52,010 bases of DNA from Spirochaetota bacterium (GCA_026419015.1 JAOAAF010000007.1:305-52314), one strand, 5' to 3'; positions 8,552 to 17,087 are shown, counted from the first letter of the stretch. Translations and numbers: made by a program. Notes: a model not told the origin generated them from the letters alone.

Positions 8552-10033
8552 GTGAAAATTGGTGCGATAGTGTTGTTCCCGAAATCCATAAAAAAAGAAG
8601 AATTGTTTTTTCGTGGAACGTATATCCCAGAGGACATCCTTTTGAAATTAAAACGCATATCGAAAGTACGAGAAGTTTTTATGGTCGTTGGCAATGATTA
8701 TGATGGAGAAGTTCCGGTGGGCAGTGTAAAGATTGTTGGTAGTGAAGAAGGAGAAATGTTATTTTTAAAGAAGTTTTTTCGCAATTCTGATTTCGATCAC
8801 GCTCTGGTTGTCCATGCCGATTCGCCCTTTTTAGATTCTGAAATACTGCACGAAATGCTCCAGTTACATACCACATACCTTCCGGAATATACGTACTCTG
8901 AAAATGTCCCACCAGGATTTTGCGGAGAAATTGTCTCGAAAACGTTGATGGAAAGCGTACCAGATGAGGTGCAACCATCGATTTCGATTTCGTCGCTCAT
9001 TAAAGCGAATTTGCACAAATTCGATGTAGAAATATACTATTCCCACCCCGATATTCGCGACCGACGCGTTTCTTTTCGATCATCGGATCCCCGCGATAGG
9101 CGCATAATGGAAAGAATTGTCGAATTTTATGGAAGAATTCCACGATACAAGGACATTGGGGAAGTATTTCGTCAATTTCCGCAAGTCTTATATGTTTCTC
9201 CTTCGTATGTGGAAGTCGAGCTCACAGGAAAATGCGAGTTGGAGTGCATTTTTTGTTTTCGAAAGTCCTTTTCTGCCGAACATGGCAATATGGATCCTTC
9301 TATATTTCAAAAAATATTACAGGATATGCGCTATTTTCAATTGCCGTATCATATTTGCATTGGTGGTTCTGGCGAGCCGCTACTCCACCCACAGTTTTAC
9401 GAATTAATGGAGATGGCGCTGGCAGAAGAATCTGTCGCAACTGTAATAATAGAAACCAATGGAGTGTTAGCTGATGCAAATTTTGCACATTTTATTTCGA
9501 GAGCAAAAGAAAGAATTCGCGTAATTGTGAATCTTAATGGAATCGATGAAAAAACATATCTTTCGCTTCATGGAAAAGATTATTTTTCGAAAGTTGCATC
9601 AAATGTGGAACTTCTTCGAAATACCATACTGGAACCTGAGTGCCTTTATGTGCAAATTATGAAGATTAATGAAACGGAAAAATTTTTGGATGCCTATTAC
9701 GACATGTGGGAACAAAAAGGAGTGCCTATTATTCTCCAAAAACAAAATACATTTTTAGGCAGAATTCAAGATCGAAGGTATTCGGATCTTTCTCCAATTG
9801 AGAGAATTCCGTGTTGGCATTTACAGCGCGACCTGTATATCCTTTATGATGGGAAGGTATCATTTTGTAAGCAGGATGTAGAAGGTAAATTTAACCGCGG
9901 GAATGTGAAAGAGGTTTCATTAAAGGAAATTTTTGAAAATGGGATGTCGCATTTCGTTGAGAATTTTAAAGGAAACCTTTCCAAAAATCCCGATTGTGCC
10001 ATCTGCGATGAATGGTATACTTTTAATCTGTAA
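8552..10033 (+). CDS. Radical SAM/SPASM protein with N-terminal nucleotidyltransferase-like domain (spiro-SPASM type)
   Basis: 493 residues, GTG start with a strong ggggagg site. Residues 1 to about 165 resemble a degenerate cytidylyltransferase/GT-A fold (VVHADSPFLDSEIL echoes the DCPLxDxxxI motif of SpsF proteins). Residues about 215-430 are a radical SAM core with C228xxxC232xxC235 and GGSGEPLLHP. The C-terminus is a SPASM-type cysteine region (CWHLQRDLYILYDGKVSFCKQD and CAICDEWY) expected to bind an auxiliary Fe-S cluster. From memory this layout matches the NCBI 'spiro-SPASM' family of spirochaetes; the reaction is unknown. Downstream SpsF-like and PseG-like genes suggest modification of a nucleotide sugar or surface glycan. 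Confidence 0.82.
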   Translation: MKIGAIVLFPKSIKKEELFFRGTYIPEDILLKLKRISKVREVFMVVGNDYDGEVPVGSVKIVGSEEGEMLFLKKFFRNSDFDHALVVHADSPFLDSEILHEMLQLHTTYLPEYTYSENVPPGFCGEIVSKTLMESVPDEVQPSISISSLIKANLHKFDVEIYYSHPDIRDRRVSFRSSDPRDRRIMERIVEFYGRIPRYKDIGEVFRQFPQVLYVSPSYVEVELTGKCELECIFCFRKSFSAEHGNMDPSIFQKILQDMRYFQLPYHICIGGSGEPLLHPQFYELMEMALAEESVATVIIETNGVLADANFAHFISRAKERIRVIVNLNGIDEKTYLSLHGKDYFSKVASNVELLRNTILEPECLYVQIMKINETEKFLDAYYDMWEQKGVPIILQKQNTFLGRIQDRRYSDLSPIERIPCWHLQRDLYILYDGKVSFCKQDVEGKFNRGNVKEVSLKEIFENGMSHFVENFKGNLSKNPDCAICDEWYTFNL

Positions 10034-10042
10034 AGTGGTGCG

Positions 10043-10795
10043 ATGACGAAACCACGTGTGGTTGCAATAGTGCAGGCGCGCATGGCTTCGACGAGATTGA
10101 GCGGTAAAGCGCTACTCCCCCTTGCAGGGAAGCCAATTGTATATCGCGTGCTTGAGCGCGCAATGAGCATTCCGTCTGTGGATTGCGTTGTGTTAGCAAT
10201 ACCCCAAAAAAAAGAAGATGAAAAAATCATTGAAGCAGTTACCGACCTTTCGATTTCAATTTTTCAGGGTTCTGAGGAAAACGTTCTGGAAAGATTTTAT
10301 CTTGCTGCCGAAAAATTTTCTGCTGATATTGTGGTGCGCATTACCGCGGATAATCCTTTTACAGATGTCGAGTATGGCAATGAAACAGTTTTATGCGCAA
10401 TCGAAAATAAAAGCGATCTTTGTGCACCCCTTGGTCTTCCACTTGGATGTGCAGTTGAGGTGATTTCATTTGCTGCGCTTGAAATTGCACATCGATTGGG
10501 ACATCTGCCCTATCATCGGGAACATGTGAGCCCATACATAAAAGAACGGCCAGAAGAGTTTTCGATTGTTCGTTTTCCCGTTGCCATTGAACCCCGGTAT
10601 GCATCCTTGCGGCTTACGGTTGATACAGAGGAAGATTATCGACTTGCTTCGCTTCTATACGATGCGCTCTATAAAGGAAAGCCATTTCCATTACAACAAA
10701 CGCTTTCCTATTTGGATGCGCACCCGGAGTTGATTGAAATTAACAAACATGTCGCGCAACGGCCAATGACACATTATTCAGGCGGCTTCACGTGA
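10043..10795 (+). CDS. SpsF-like cytidylyltransferase family protein
   Basis: 250-residue nucleotidyltransferase of the SpsF/CMP-sugar synthetase type. The N-terminus VAIVQARMASTRLSGKALLPLAGKP is the nucleotide-binding signature, and RITADNPFTDVEY holds the metal-binding Asp. Such proteins activate acidic or amino sugars (KDO, nonulosonic acids, spore-coat sugars) as CMP derivatives, but the substrate is open. It starts 10 nt after the SPASM gene and its stop overlaps the next start, so the three genes form one translational unit. Confidence 0.85.
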   Translation: MTKPRVVAIVQARMASTRLSGKALLPLAGKPIVYRVLERAMSIPSVDCVVLAIPQKKEDEKIIEAVTDLSISIFQGSEENVLERFYLAAEKFSADIVVRITADNPFTDVEYGNETVLCAIENKSDLCAPLGLPLGCAVEVISFAALEIAHRLGHLPYHREHVSPYIKERPEEFSIVRFPVAIEPRYASLRLTVDTEEDYRLASLLYDALYKGKPFPLQQTLSYLDAHPELIEINKHVAQRPMTHYSGGFT

Positions 10796-11685
10796 TGTGG
10801 GATGTGTGGATTGTTACAGGAGTGAATGAGAATTTAGGAAGCGGCCATTTCCAGCGAATGGCAGCTCTTGCGTGGCGCCTTCGGCATCGATATTGCATGC
10901 GCGTTTGCATGCGGGTGATGCCATGCGTAGGAACAATCCCTCACGAAATACAGGAATTTATACAAAACGACGTGGATGGCGCACAACTCATCCTTCGCGA
11001 TATGCGCGATTCGTCAATTGAAGAAATTGCTTGGTTGAAAACGAAAGGGAAAGTATGCGTAATAGACGATAGAGGGATGGGAAGAAAAATAGCAGATTTT
11101 CGCATTGAGATATTGCCCCATTATGTAAAAACGGATGACATAATCGAAGGAAATTTTCTTTACGGATTTAATTTTATGAGGAGTCTTGAATTGATAGACG
11201 CTGAAACCGTTGAAAAAAATATCGATATCGCAATTTATGGGGGGAACAAACGTACAAAGGAACTGTTAATCTCACTTATTCCCGAGAATGCGAGGTATTG
11301 TCTGGTAGGAGGAGAAAAAATTTTTTTAGGCGAAAAAGGGATTTATGAACGCGCGGAGAATATCAACTATGCTTTTTCGCTATGTGCTTCGAAAGTGGCG
11401 CTAAGCCATTTTGGAATTTTTTTGTATGAGGCATCTTTGACAAAGTGTCATGTGGATTCGATTAATCCGACTGACTATCACTCGAGGCTCTCAGATTGTG
11501 CCCAAAATCGGATACGAATTACCAATTTTGGAACTTGGAATTCGCTTAACGTAAACGAAGCGCAAAAAACAATTCGATTGCAGATACAAAGACCAATATC
11601 ATGCGAAATATTCCCATCGCAGATTTTATCCACGGCGCTGGGGAGCATCGATGCATTTATTGAAGGGTTATTTGGAATGCTTTGA
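10795..11685 (+). CDS. PseG-like (GT-B fold) sugar-nucleotide hydrolase/transferase family protein
   Basis: 296 residues from ATG 10795 (TGATG overlap with the previous stop; GTG 10792 is the alternative). The N-terminus has NLGSGHFQRMAALAWRLR, the glycine-rich GxGHxxR motif of PseG and MurG-like proteins, followed by VCVIDDRG. The second half has CLVGGEKIF and a SHFGIFLYEAS-like acceptor loop. PseG removes UDP from the pseudaminic-acid precursor; here identity is low enough that only the family is claimed. Its last 18 nt overlap the convergent TPR gene. Confidence 0.65.
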   Translation: MWDVWIVTGVNENLGSGHFQRMAALAWRLRHRYCMRVCMRVMPCVGTIPHEIQEFIQNDVDGAQLILRDMRDSSIEEIAWLKTKGKVCVIDDRGMGRKIADFRIEILPHYVKTDDIIEGNFLYGFNFMRSLELIDAETVEKNIDIAIYGGNKRTKELLISLIPENARYCLVGGEKIFLGEKGIYERAENINYAFSLCASKVALSHFGIFLYEASLTKCHVDSINPTDYHSRLSDCAQNRIRITNFGTWNSLNVNEAQKTIRLQIQRPISCEIFPSQILSTALGSIDAFIEGLFGML

Positions 11686-12387
11686 GTGATTTTCTAACGC
11701 TTTGTTTACCATTGCAAGATGAATAGAAATATCGTTCGATTTTGGGTCAATAGCATGAGCTTTTTCGAGGTATTCCTTTGCCCGCGCAAAATCGTTCATA
11801 CAAAAGAGGACAAATCCAAGGGTATCTAAATATGCAGCATTTTGGGGATTTGCCGCGACAGCATCTTTCGCGAGCTGATATGCTTCTTTAATATTGCGAT
11901 TTGCTTTGGCATAGAGGTATGCAAGTGAATTTTTTGCAGAGATGTCGTAAGGATTAATTTCCAAAATTTTTCGATATAAATTTATTGCAGTCTCGCGTTT
12001 TCCTGCCACATCGTATGCATAGGCTGTTAAGTGAAGCAACACAAGGTCATCGGGTTGAAAATCCAAACCGCGTTCGCTATAGAGAATGGCTTCTTCGTAC
12101 ATTTGAAGTTTAATGAGAGAAAACGAAATAAGGCGTAGAATTTGAAGTATATCCACAGAAGTGTATTTGAGTTCTAAAACTTTGCGGAAATAGTCGATTG
12201 CTTCAATGTAGTTTTCCACACGGCACGAGGCGACACCTAAGTTGTACAGGATTTCTGGGTTTTGGGGATCAAGCGATAATGCGCTTTTAAGTTTTGCAAT
12301 TGCGGAGGTGAAATTTTTATTATTGAATTCTTTTAGTGCCGAAGAGAGAAATTTTTTCAACTGTATATTGATTTGTGCTTCGCTCAT
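11668..12387 (-). CDS. TPR-repeat protein
   Basis: 239 residues made almost entirely of tetratricopeptide repeats, for example NFTSAIAKLKSALSLDPQNPEILYNLGV, and six further copies to the C-terminus. There is no signal peptide, so it is probably cytoplasmic. It follows surE by 4 nt and is presumably co-transcribed. The partner is unknown; TPR arrays are protein-binding scaffolds. Its 3' end overlaps the PseG-like gene on the other strand by 18 nt, leaving no room for separate terminators. Confidence 0.85.
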   Translation of the reverse strand: MSEAQINIQLKKFLSSALKEFNNKNFTSAIAKLKSALSLDPQNPEILYNLGVASCRVENYIEAIDYFRKVLELKYTSVDILQILRLISFSLIKLQMYEEAILYSERGLDFQPDDLVLLHLTAYAYDVAGKRETAINLYRKILEINPYDISAKNSLAYLYAKANRNIKEAYQLAKDAVAANPQNAAYLDTLGFVLFCMNDFARAKEYLEKAHAIDPKSNDISIHLAMVNKALENHSKHSK

Positions 12388-12391
12388 TGTG

Positions 12392-13120
12392 TTACCTGAT
12401 GATTCTTAAAAATTCGTGATCTGTACAATCGAGCGAAAGGGGGGTAATTGAAATATATCCGTTTCGCAATTCAAATACATCGGTATTATCCAAGCCAATG
12501 GATTCAATAGATCCCGATAATTGTACGATTTTCGAAGAGTTGTTTTCGTTGTGCAGCAGGTATGTGTCGTTATATTTTCTCCTTCCAAGTGTGGTATATT
12601 TTATGCCTTTTATTTCATGTGATGGGATATTTGGGTAATTAATGTTAAAGAAAAAGGGAAGGCGACTGCGGTAACGCGTAATATCGCTAATAAAATGAAG
12701 TACAAATTGAGCTGCTTCGGAAAAGTAGCTCGAAGAGGTGAGGCAATCGAGAGAAACGGCTATACCATGAATGCCAAATATGCATGCTGTTCGCGCACCT
12801 GCTACGGTGCCAGAAAAATAAACATCGTCTCCGAGATTGGGACCATGATTTATTCCAGCAATAACGATATCGACGGGAGGGATAAAACCACCATTTAATC
12901 CAATGTTAACACAGTCTGCGGTATATCCATCTACGGCAAATTGGCGTTCGTGTATCGTATGGACGGCGATGTTTGTACGAACAGTAATTGCATTTGAACA
13001 GGCACTGCGCTCTTCGGTAGGTGCCACGACGAATACGTCATGTTCTTGCGAAAGGGCATAGTGAAGCGCTTGGAGCCCTTCTGCATTTATACCATCATCG
13101 TTAGTCAGTAAAATTGTCAT
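12392..13120 (-). CDS. surE: 5'-nucleotidase/survival protein SurE
   Basis: 242 residues from ATG 13120, giving the family-typical start MTILLTNDDGINAEGL with metal-binding D8-D9; the longer GTG start at 13156 would add 12 non-conserved residues, although ttggag lies upstream of it. Further conserved segments: VVAPTEERSACSNAIT (metal/phosphate loop) and GINHGPNLGDDVYFSGTVAGA (Asn ligand and substrate loop). It hydrolyses nucleoside 5'-monophosphates and is linked to stationary-phase survival. It heads a two-gene minus-strand unit with the TPR gene. Confidence 0.94.
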   Translation of the reverse strand: MTILLTNDDGINAEGLQALHYALSQEHDVFVVAPTEERSACSNAITVRTNIAVHTIHERQFAVDGYTADCVNIGLNGGFIPPVDIVIAGINHGPNLGDDVYFSGTVAGARTACIFGIHGIAVSLDCLTSSSYFSEAAQFVLHFISDITRYRSRLPFFFNINYPNIPSHEIKGIKYTTLGRRKYNDTYLLHNENNSSKIVQLSGSIESIGLDNTDVFELRNGYISITPLSLDCTDHEFLRIIR

Positions 13121-13231
13121 TGCAAATATATCAATTGTTTGGAATATGAGGTGCACAGGCTGTTGTGCTCCAATGACAATGTGGCAGGAGAAGGCTATTC
13201 ATTGCAAGATTAATATGGTGTATTCCTAACC

Positions 13232-14035
13232 GTGAAACGAATTATTGAACAGTTGCGAAGCATTGAAAAATTGCTTCATCGTTATGAATCTCTCGCGGTT
13301 GCTGTTTCTGGCGGGATGGATTCATCGTTTTTGGCATATTTAGCAAAAAATGCATTAGGCTCAAGGATGATTGCATTAATGGCGCACACACAATTTGGTA
13401 TTGCCCATGAAATGAATAATTTTGCCTCTTTTGCACAAAGAAATGACATTCCTTTATCTTTGGTTCATGTTGATATTTTTGCAAATGAGGATGTAATTCA
13501 AAATAATATCAATCGGTGTTATTATTGCAAGAAAGAGATTTTCAATGCGATTATTGCTCACGCCCGGCAAAAGGGATTTCATACGATTGCTGATGGCACT
13601 AATAGTTCTGATGAAAAGGATTTTCGGCCTGGGCGAAAAGCAATTGAAGAACTCAATATCGTTTCACCGCTTGCTGAGGTAGGCTTCACAAAGGAAGATA
13701 TAATCAATGCGGTGAATTATTTGCAGATTGAAATCCCAACCCGATATTCGAATTCTTGTTTAGCAACAAGAATCGAATATGGGACCAGAATAACTCATGA
13801 ACTGTTGCAGATAGTTCATGAAAGCGAAAGTATGCTTTGGAAGTTGGGGATTGAACCAGTACGCGTTCGCATTCACAGGGAAATTGCGCGGATTGAAACT
13901 GTGCCCCAAAATATACAAAAAATCGTTAATGACAATGAGATGCGAAAAGCTATAGTTTCTGAACTAAAATCTCGCGGGATTAAGCATGTAACCATAGATA
14001 TTGAAGGTTATCGCACTGGAAGTATGAATCGATGA
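13232..14035 (+). CDS. larE: LarE-type ATP-dependent sulfur transferase (nickel-pincer cofactor synthesis family)
   Basis: 267 residues, GTG start with a poor ribosome site. The PP-loop is SGGMDSSFLAY (about 27-37). The NRCYYCKK CxxC pair and the Cys in YSNSCLATRIEYG are conserved in LarE. The last corresponds to the sacrificial Cys of Lactobacillus LarE; presence of CxxC plus this Cys raises the possibility of a cluster-dependent, non-sacrificial mechanism as proposed for some LarE proteins. Known role: sulfur insertion into the nickel-pincer nucleotide of lactate racemase-type enzymes. larB, larC and larA are not in the window. Confidence 0.85.
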   Translation: MKRIIEQLRSIEKLLHRYESLAVAVSGGMDSSFLAYLAKNALGSRMIALMAHTQFGIAHEMNNFASFAQRNDIPLSLVHVDIFANEDVIQNNINRCYYCKKEIFNAIIAHARQKGFHTIADGTNSSDEKDFRPGRKAIEELNIVSPLAEVGFTKEDIINAVNYLQIEIPTRYSNSCLATRIEYGTRITHELLQIVHESESMLWKLGIEPVRVRIHREIARIETVPQNIQKIVNDNEMRKAIVSELKSRGIKHVTIDIEGYRTGSMNR

Positions 14036-14066
14036 AAAGAAAGTTACATCTTTAGAAGTATTTTAC

Positions 14067-14094
14067 TTGACGCGAATAAAGTTTACAATAATAT
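14067..14094 (+). promoter_or_regulatory. Candidate promoter for the secreted coiled-coil protein
   Basis: TTGACG (14067-14072), a 16-nt spacer and TAATAT (14089-14094), about 79 nt before the next gene's start. A reasonable sigma70-like match in a 137-bp gap. Confidence 0.35.
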
Positions 14095-14172
14095 GATGAT
14101 AGAATATTTTCATGGTTTATTAGCACAGATAGAAGGTGCGTACAAATAAAAACGTTAAAAGGGGTAAGAAAA

Positions 14173-14925
14173 ATGGGAAAGAGAGTTTTTGTTTTTGTGC
14201 TTGTAATTGCGATGTGTGGTAAGATGGAAATTTATGCACAGCAGGGGGAACCAAAAAAGACGTTTAATGAATTGTATCAACCATTGCCCGTGATTTTGAG
14301 ATTAAGTTACGAAAATTTTAGGAATATAAAGTTGTTACATGCAGCGATTTTAAATTATGGAGGCGGAGAAGAGGAGTTTGATCGACTCGTCGATGAGTAT
14401 GCTGAAGCAAGTTCGTTGTATTTCCGTAATGAATACATTCTTTCTGCGAACAAATTCACCGAAAATGAAAAAAATATTGCACAGGTAGCAGAAAAACTCG
14501 CAAAAAAGTATAAGGAAATAGCAGAAGAAATAAACAAAAAAACAATAAAAATGAAAGTGGCAGCAGATTTTCGATTTTCTTTGTTAGGCAGAAAAGGGGA
14601 TCTCCATGAAGGCGTTGATGAAGCAATAAGGAATGGTGGCTTTAGCCTTACAAAGGCGAACGATCTTTTTGCGCGTGCCCGATATATCGATGCGATTTAT
14701 TTCTATCGTCGTTCGAAAGAAAATAATTTCAAGGTATACGAAATTTTAAGTAAGCATTTTGAACAAAAGAAAAATGAAGCCATAAGGAGAGGGAAAAAAG
14801 AGGATATCGCATTTTTTGAGCGCGAAGAAAAAAGGTATCAACTTCCTGAAGAATATAAAAAGGATGTTATTGATAACAAAAATAAAGTATATCTCGCAGG
14901 TGGGGAGAGAGAGAAAGAAAAGTAA
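14173..14925 (+). CDS. Secreted helical protein of unknown function
   Basis: 250 residues with a clear signal peptide (to about YAQQ, residue 25) and a good ribosome site (aaaggggtaag). The mature protein is helix-rich and charged, with a probable coiled coil (about 88-120: IAQVAEKLAKKYKEIAEEINKK) and a Lys/Glu-rich C-terminus. A TPR-like segment (LFARARYIDAIYFYRRSKENNF) is possible. I do not recognise a family. It is monocistronic between a promoter candidate and a bidirectional terminator. Confidence 0.8.
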   Translation: MGKRVFVFVLVIAMCGKMEIYAQQGEPKKTFNELYQPLPVILRLSYENFRNIKLLHAAILNYGGGEEEFDRLVDEYAEASSLYFRNEYILSANKFTENEKNIAQVAEKLAKKYKEIAEEINKKTIKMKVAADFRFSLLGRKGDLHEGVDEAIRNGGFSLTKANDLFARARYIDAIYFYRRSKENNFKVYEILSKHFEQKKNEAIRRGKKEDIAFFEREEKRYQLPEEYKKDVIDNKNKVYLAGGEREKEK

Positions 14926-14955
14926 TAAAAGCTGAAATCTTCTATTGAAGGTTTT

Positions 14956-14990
14956 AAAAAAAAGGCATGCAGGATAAATCTGCATGCCTT
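14956..14990. terminator. Bidirectional intrinsic terminator
   Basis: A perfect 11-bp stem AAGGCATGCAG/CTGCATGCCTT with a 7-nt loop lies between convergent genes. An A8 run on the 5' side gives a strong U-tract for the minus strand (SET gene, ending 15 nt away), and cgctttt on the 3' side serves the plus strand less well. Confidence 0.85.
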
Positions 14991-15004
14991 CGCTTTTCAT
15001 TTTG

Positions 15005-15526
15005 TTATATTGCGAGTTGAAGGTGTTGGCGGGAATGTCGAAGCACAAAATCGGGTACTATCCCGAGCCGTATATATTTTTCCTGCAATGCAGAGGGCAA
15101 ATGCTTAAAATCGCGAATTTTTCCTCTGCAGTTTTTTGACCCACAACGGCAATCCATCTCCCAATAGTCTTCTGCCATCGTTGTGGAATAGTCAAAAGTA
15201 ATTTCTTCGCCTTTATGGATGTGTTTGATTGCAAAGAGAAGGACTGAATTTCCAAAGATTTTAATCCCTGCGTTTGGGTTACAGGAATGATTTATGTAGT
15301 TATCGGGAGTACGGGTGGGTCCTAAAAATAGATTTTCGCTAATTTGGAGATAGTGATTGTTTTTTGGATTTAATCTTTTCTTATACTCCTCCATTGTGTA
15401 GATTTTTCCTCGGAATTCAATAATAAACGCATTCGGCTCAAAGTTCCTATTTGCAAAAACCGATTTGCCTTTATCGGTTATTTTTAGAGTTAGGTACGAA
15501 ATGTCAATGGACTGCTCACTATCCAT
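15005..15526 (-). CDS. SET-domain protein (lysine methyltransferase-like)
   Basis: 173 residues from ATG 15526, chosen because ggggta lies 5-6 nt upstream; the tracked ORF starts at TTG 15601, inside tandem hairpins. A compact SET domain shows KGKSVFANRNFEPNAFIIEFRG at the start, NYINHSCNPNAGI (77-89; cofactor pseudoknot NHSCNP) and GEEITFDYS (active-site Tyr). A post-SET Cys cluster follows (C126, C128, C133: CRCGSKNCRG), which should bind zinc with a SET cysteine. SET enzymes methylate protein lysines in eukaryotes; bacterial ones are sporadic and mostly uncharacterised. Target unknown. Confidence 0.88.
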   Translation of the reverse strand: MDSEQSIDISYLTLKITDKGKSVFANRNFEPNAFIIEFRGKIYTMEEYKKRLNPKNNHYLQISENLFLGPTRTPDNYINHSCNPNAGIKIFGNSVLLFAIKHIHKGEEITFDYSTTMAEDYWEMDCRCGSKNCRGKIRDFKHLPSALQEKYIRLGIVPDFVLRHSRQHLQLAI

Positions 15527-15558
15527 ATATACCCCATTGTTTCTTGTGTAAGATTCGC

Positions 15559-15593
15559 GTCTTTGTTTTAAAGACTGTTGGGTATTCCCAACA
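15559..15593 (-). promoter_or_regulatory. Two adjacent hairpins in the leader of the SET gene
   Basis: On the minus strand a 7-bp stem TGTTGGG/CCCAACA with a 4-nt loop (15576-15593) is directly followed by a 6-bp stem GTCTTT/AAAGAC (15559-15575). They lie about 33 nt before the ATG and its ribosome site. Upstream on the same strand an 11-codon ORF (15604-15636, MILTFLLTFF) has a good aaagaggt site. Together this looks like a structured leader, with attenuation or translational control possible but unproven. Confidence 0.4.
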
Positions 15594-15769
15594 CATAACA
15601 AGTTAAAAAAACGTCAATAAAAAAGTTAAAATCATCAAATACCTCTTTGCCGATTGCACCTCCTTTATATTAAATCTAATATGACATAATTTTTTTCCTG
15701 TATTTTATAGTAAAGTATAATAAAAAAATTGAAAATGGGTCACATTTTTTTTAAAAAATTTAAATTTTT

Positions 15770-16588
15770 TTATTTCACGGCATATATTTCCAACGTATCA
15801 GAAAAAGAAAGCCAATGAGAGACCTTTGCGTATATCCAGTTGAAAGGGTAAACTGAAGCAAGGTGGGGAAGAAAAAATCGTTCAGGGTGAATTCCACCTG
15901 GATATGTCATTATTTTAGAAAATTGTAATGATCGCAACAGGATGCGGACGCATCGTGGAGTAAAATTTATTCGATGATCAAGCGGATGGTTTTTAAACCA
16001 ATCGTTTTTATGGAAAAAAAACTGAGGGCCAAATGCAGAAGGGACAGAAAAGGCAAAAACCCCTCCTTTTTCTATTGCATCGCTTATTTTGGTAATTGCT
16101 CCTAATGGATTAGATAAATGTTCAATAAAATACCATGCGGTAATGACTGAATATTTTTTAGAGAGTTTCACATTTTCAAAACGGTCGTTTATTACGGGGA
16201 TGGCGTATTTTTTTTTACAATAATTGGCAGCTTCATGCGATATTTCGATTCCTGAAAGATTGGTAATGCCTTCGTCCATTGCCGATTTTAGGAAAAATCC
16301 GTATGCACAGCCGATATCCAATAAACTCGATATGTTCTTTGTAAGTGCTTTGATCCGTTGAATGCGTTTGCGAGAAAGATTATAAATGTTGTTGAAGTCT
16401 TCTACATATGTTTTTCCGTATTGGGCCTTATATTCGTCGGTAAAATATTTTTTGTCGTATTTGATTTCTCGATGAGTTTCATTGAATATCGCCGTGCAAA
16501 AGGTGCATTTGAAGAGAATCACATGGCCATTGTATAAGGGTTTAGTTTTTTTACTTTGGCAAATTGGGCATTCTTTTTGAATTTTCAT
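15770..16588 (-). CDS. Class I SAM-dependent methyltransferase with N-terminal zinc ribbon
   Basis: 272 residues from ATG 16588; the longer tracked ORF overlaps the upstream gene in another frame. An N-terminal zinc ribbon (C7xxC10, C28xxC31) precedes a Rossmann methyltransferase with motif I LLDIGCAYGFFLKSA and the acidic SGIEIS. A post-motif IITAWYFIEHLSNP is typical of Methyltransf_23-like enzymes that often act in surface-polysaccharide or lipid pathways. No glycan cluster is adjacent, so the substrate is unknown. It starts 4 nt after the RNA-binding protein gene. Confidence 0.85.
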   Translation of the reverse strand: MKIQKECPICQSKKTKPLYNGHVILFKCTFCTAIFNETHREIKYDKKYFTDEYKAQYGKTYVEDFNNIYNLSRKRIQRIKALTKNISSLLDIGCAYGFFLKSAMDEGITNLSGIEISHEAANYCKKKYAIPVINDRFENVKLSKKYSVITAWYFIEHLSNPLGAITKISDAIEKGGVFAFSVPSAFGPQFFFHKNDWFKNHPLDHRINFTPRCVRILLRSLQFSKIMTYPGGIHPERFFLPHLASVYPFNWIYAKVSHWLSFSDTLEIYAVK

Positions 16589-16592
16589 TGGT

Positions 16593-17087
16593 TTATGTAT
16601 TTTTTTTTCGCTTTTTTGCAGGTTCCACAACGATGTTGACTCCGCGAATTTTTGCTTTATCGAGCGATACGATAACGAGTTCGGCAAATTGTTCTGGCAC
16701 TTCGATAAAAGAGTAGGTGGAATGAATATCAATTTTTCCAATGTTTTTCCCATCGATCCCGGAACGCTTTACAATTTCACGGATGAGGTCTCCCGGTGTT
16801 ATTTTGTGATTTTTGCCAATGTTTATGAAAATGCGCGCGCGACCATCTTTTACATCTTCAAAAATTAGCTTTCCTGCCGGAGGATTGATAAAAATTTCTG
16901 AAGGATCAAAATCAAGGTCGGCGATATCGCCTAAATGCTCTTTAAGCAATGCAGCAGCGAGGAGGGTTTTTCCCTTAAAAAAGGGGAGATGTTTTGCCAA
17001 TTTTTTTACAAGCCTCACGTATTGCGACAGGTCGTCAGAAATGGCTGATTGCATAATTTTTTCAATTTTCCTTTTACTGTTTTTCAT
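16593..17087 (-). CDS. Stand-alone DbpA-type RNA-binding domain protein
   Basis: 164 residues from ATG 17087 (AAGGAG 9 nt upstream; ATG 17093 would leave only 3 nt). The C-terminal part (about 82-157: RIFINIGKNHKITPGDLIREIV to RGVNIVVEPA) matches the RNA-binding domain found at the C-terminus of DEAD-box helicases DbpA/CsdA, including the typical IGKIDIHSTYSFIEVP. No helicase motifs exist. The N-terminal 75 residues are helical (LVKKLAKHLPFFKGKTLLAAALL). It could be a helicase cofactor, rRNA-binding protein or remnant; the gene looks intact. Confidence 0.8.
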   Translation of the reverse strand: MKNSKRKIEKIMQSAISDDLSQYVRLVKKLAKHLPFFKGKTLLAAALLKEHLGDIADLDFDPSEIFINPPAGKLIFEDVKDGRARIFINIGKNHKITPGDLIREIVKRSGIDGKNIGKIDIHSTYSFIEVPEQFAELVIVSLDKAKIRGVNIVVEPAKKRKKNT

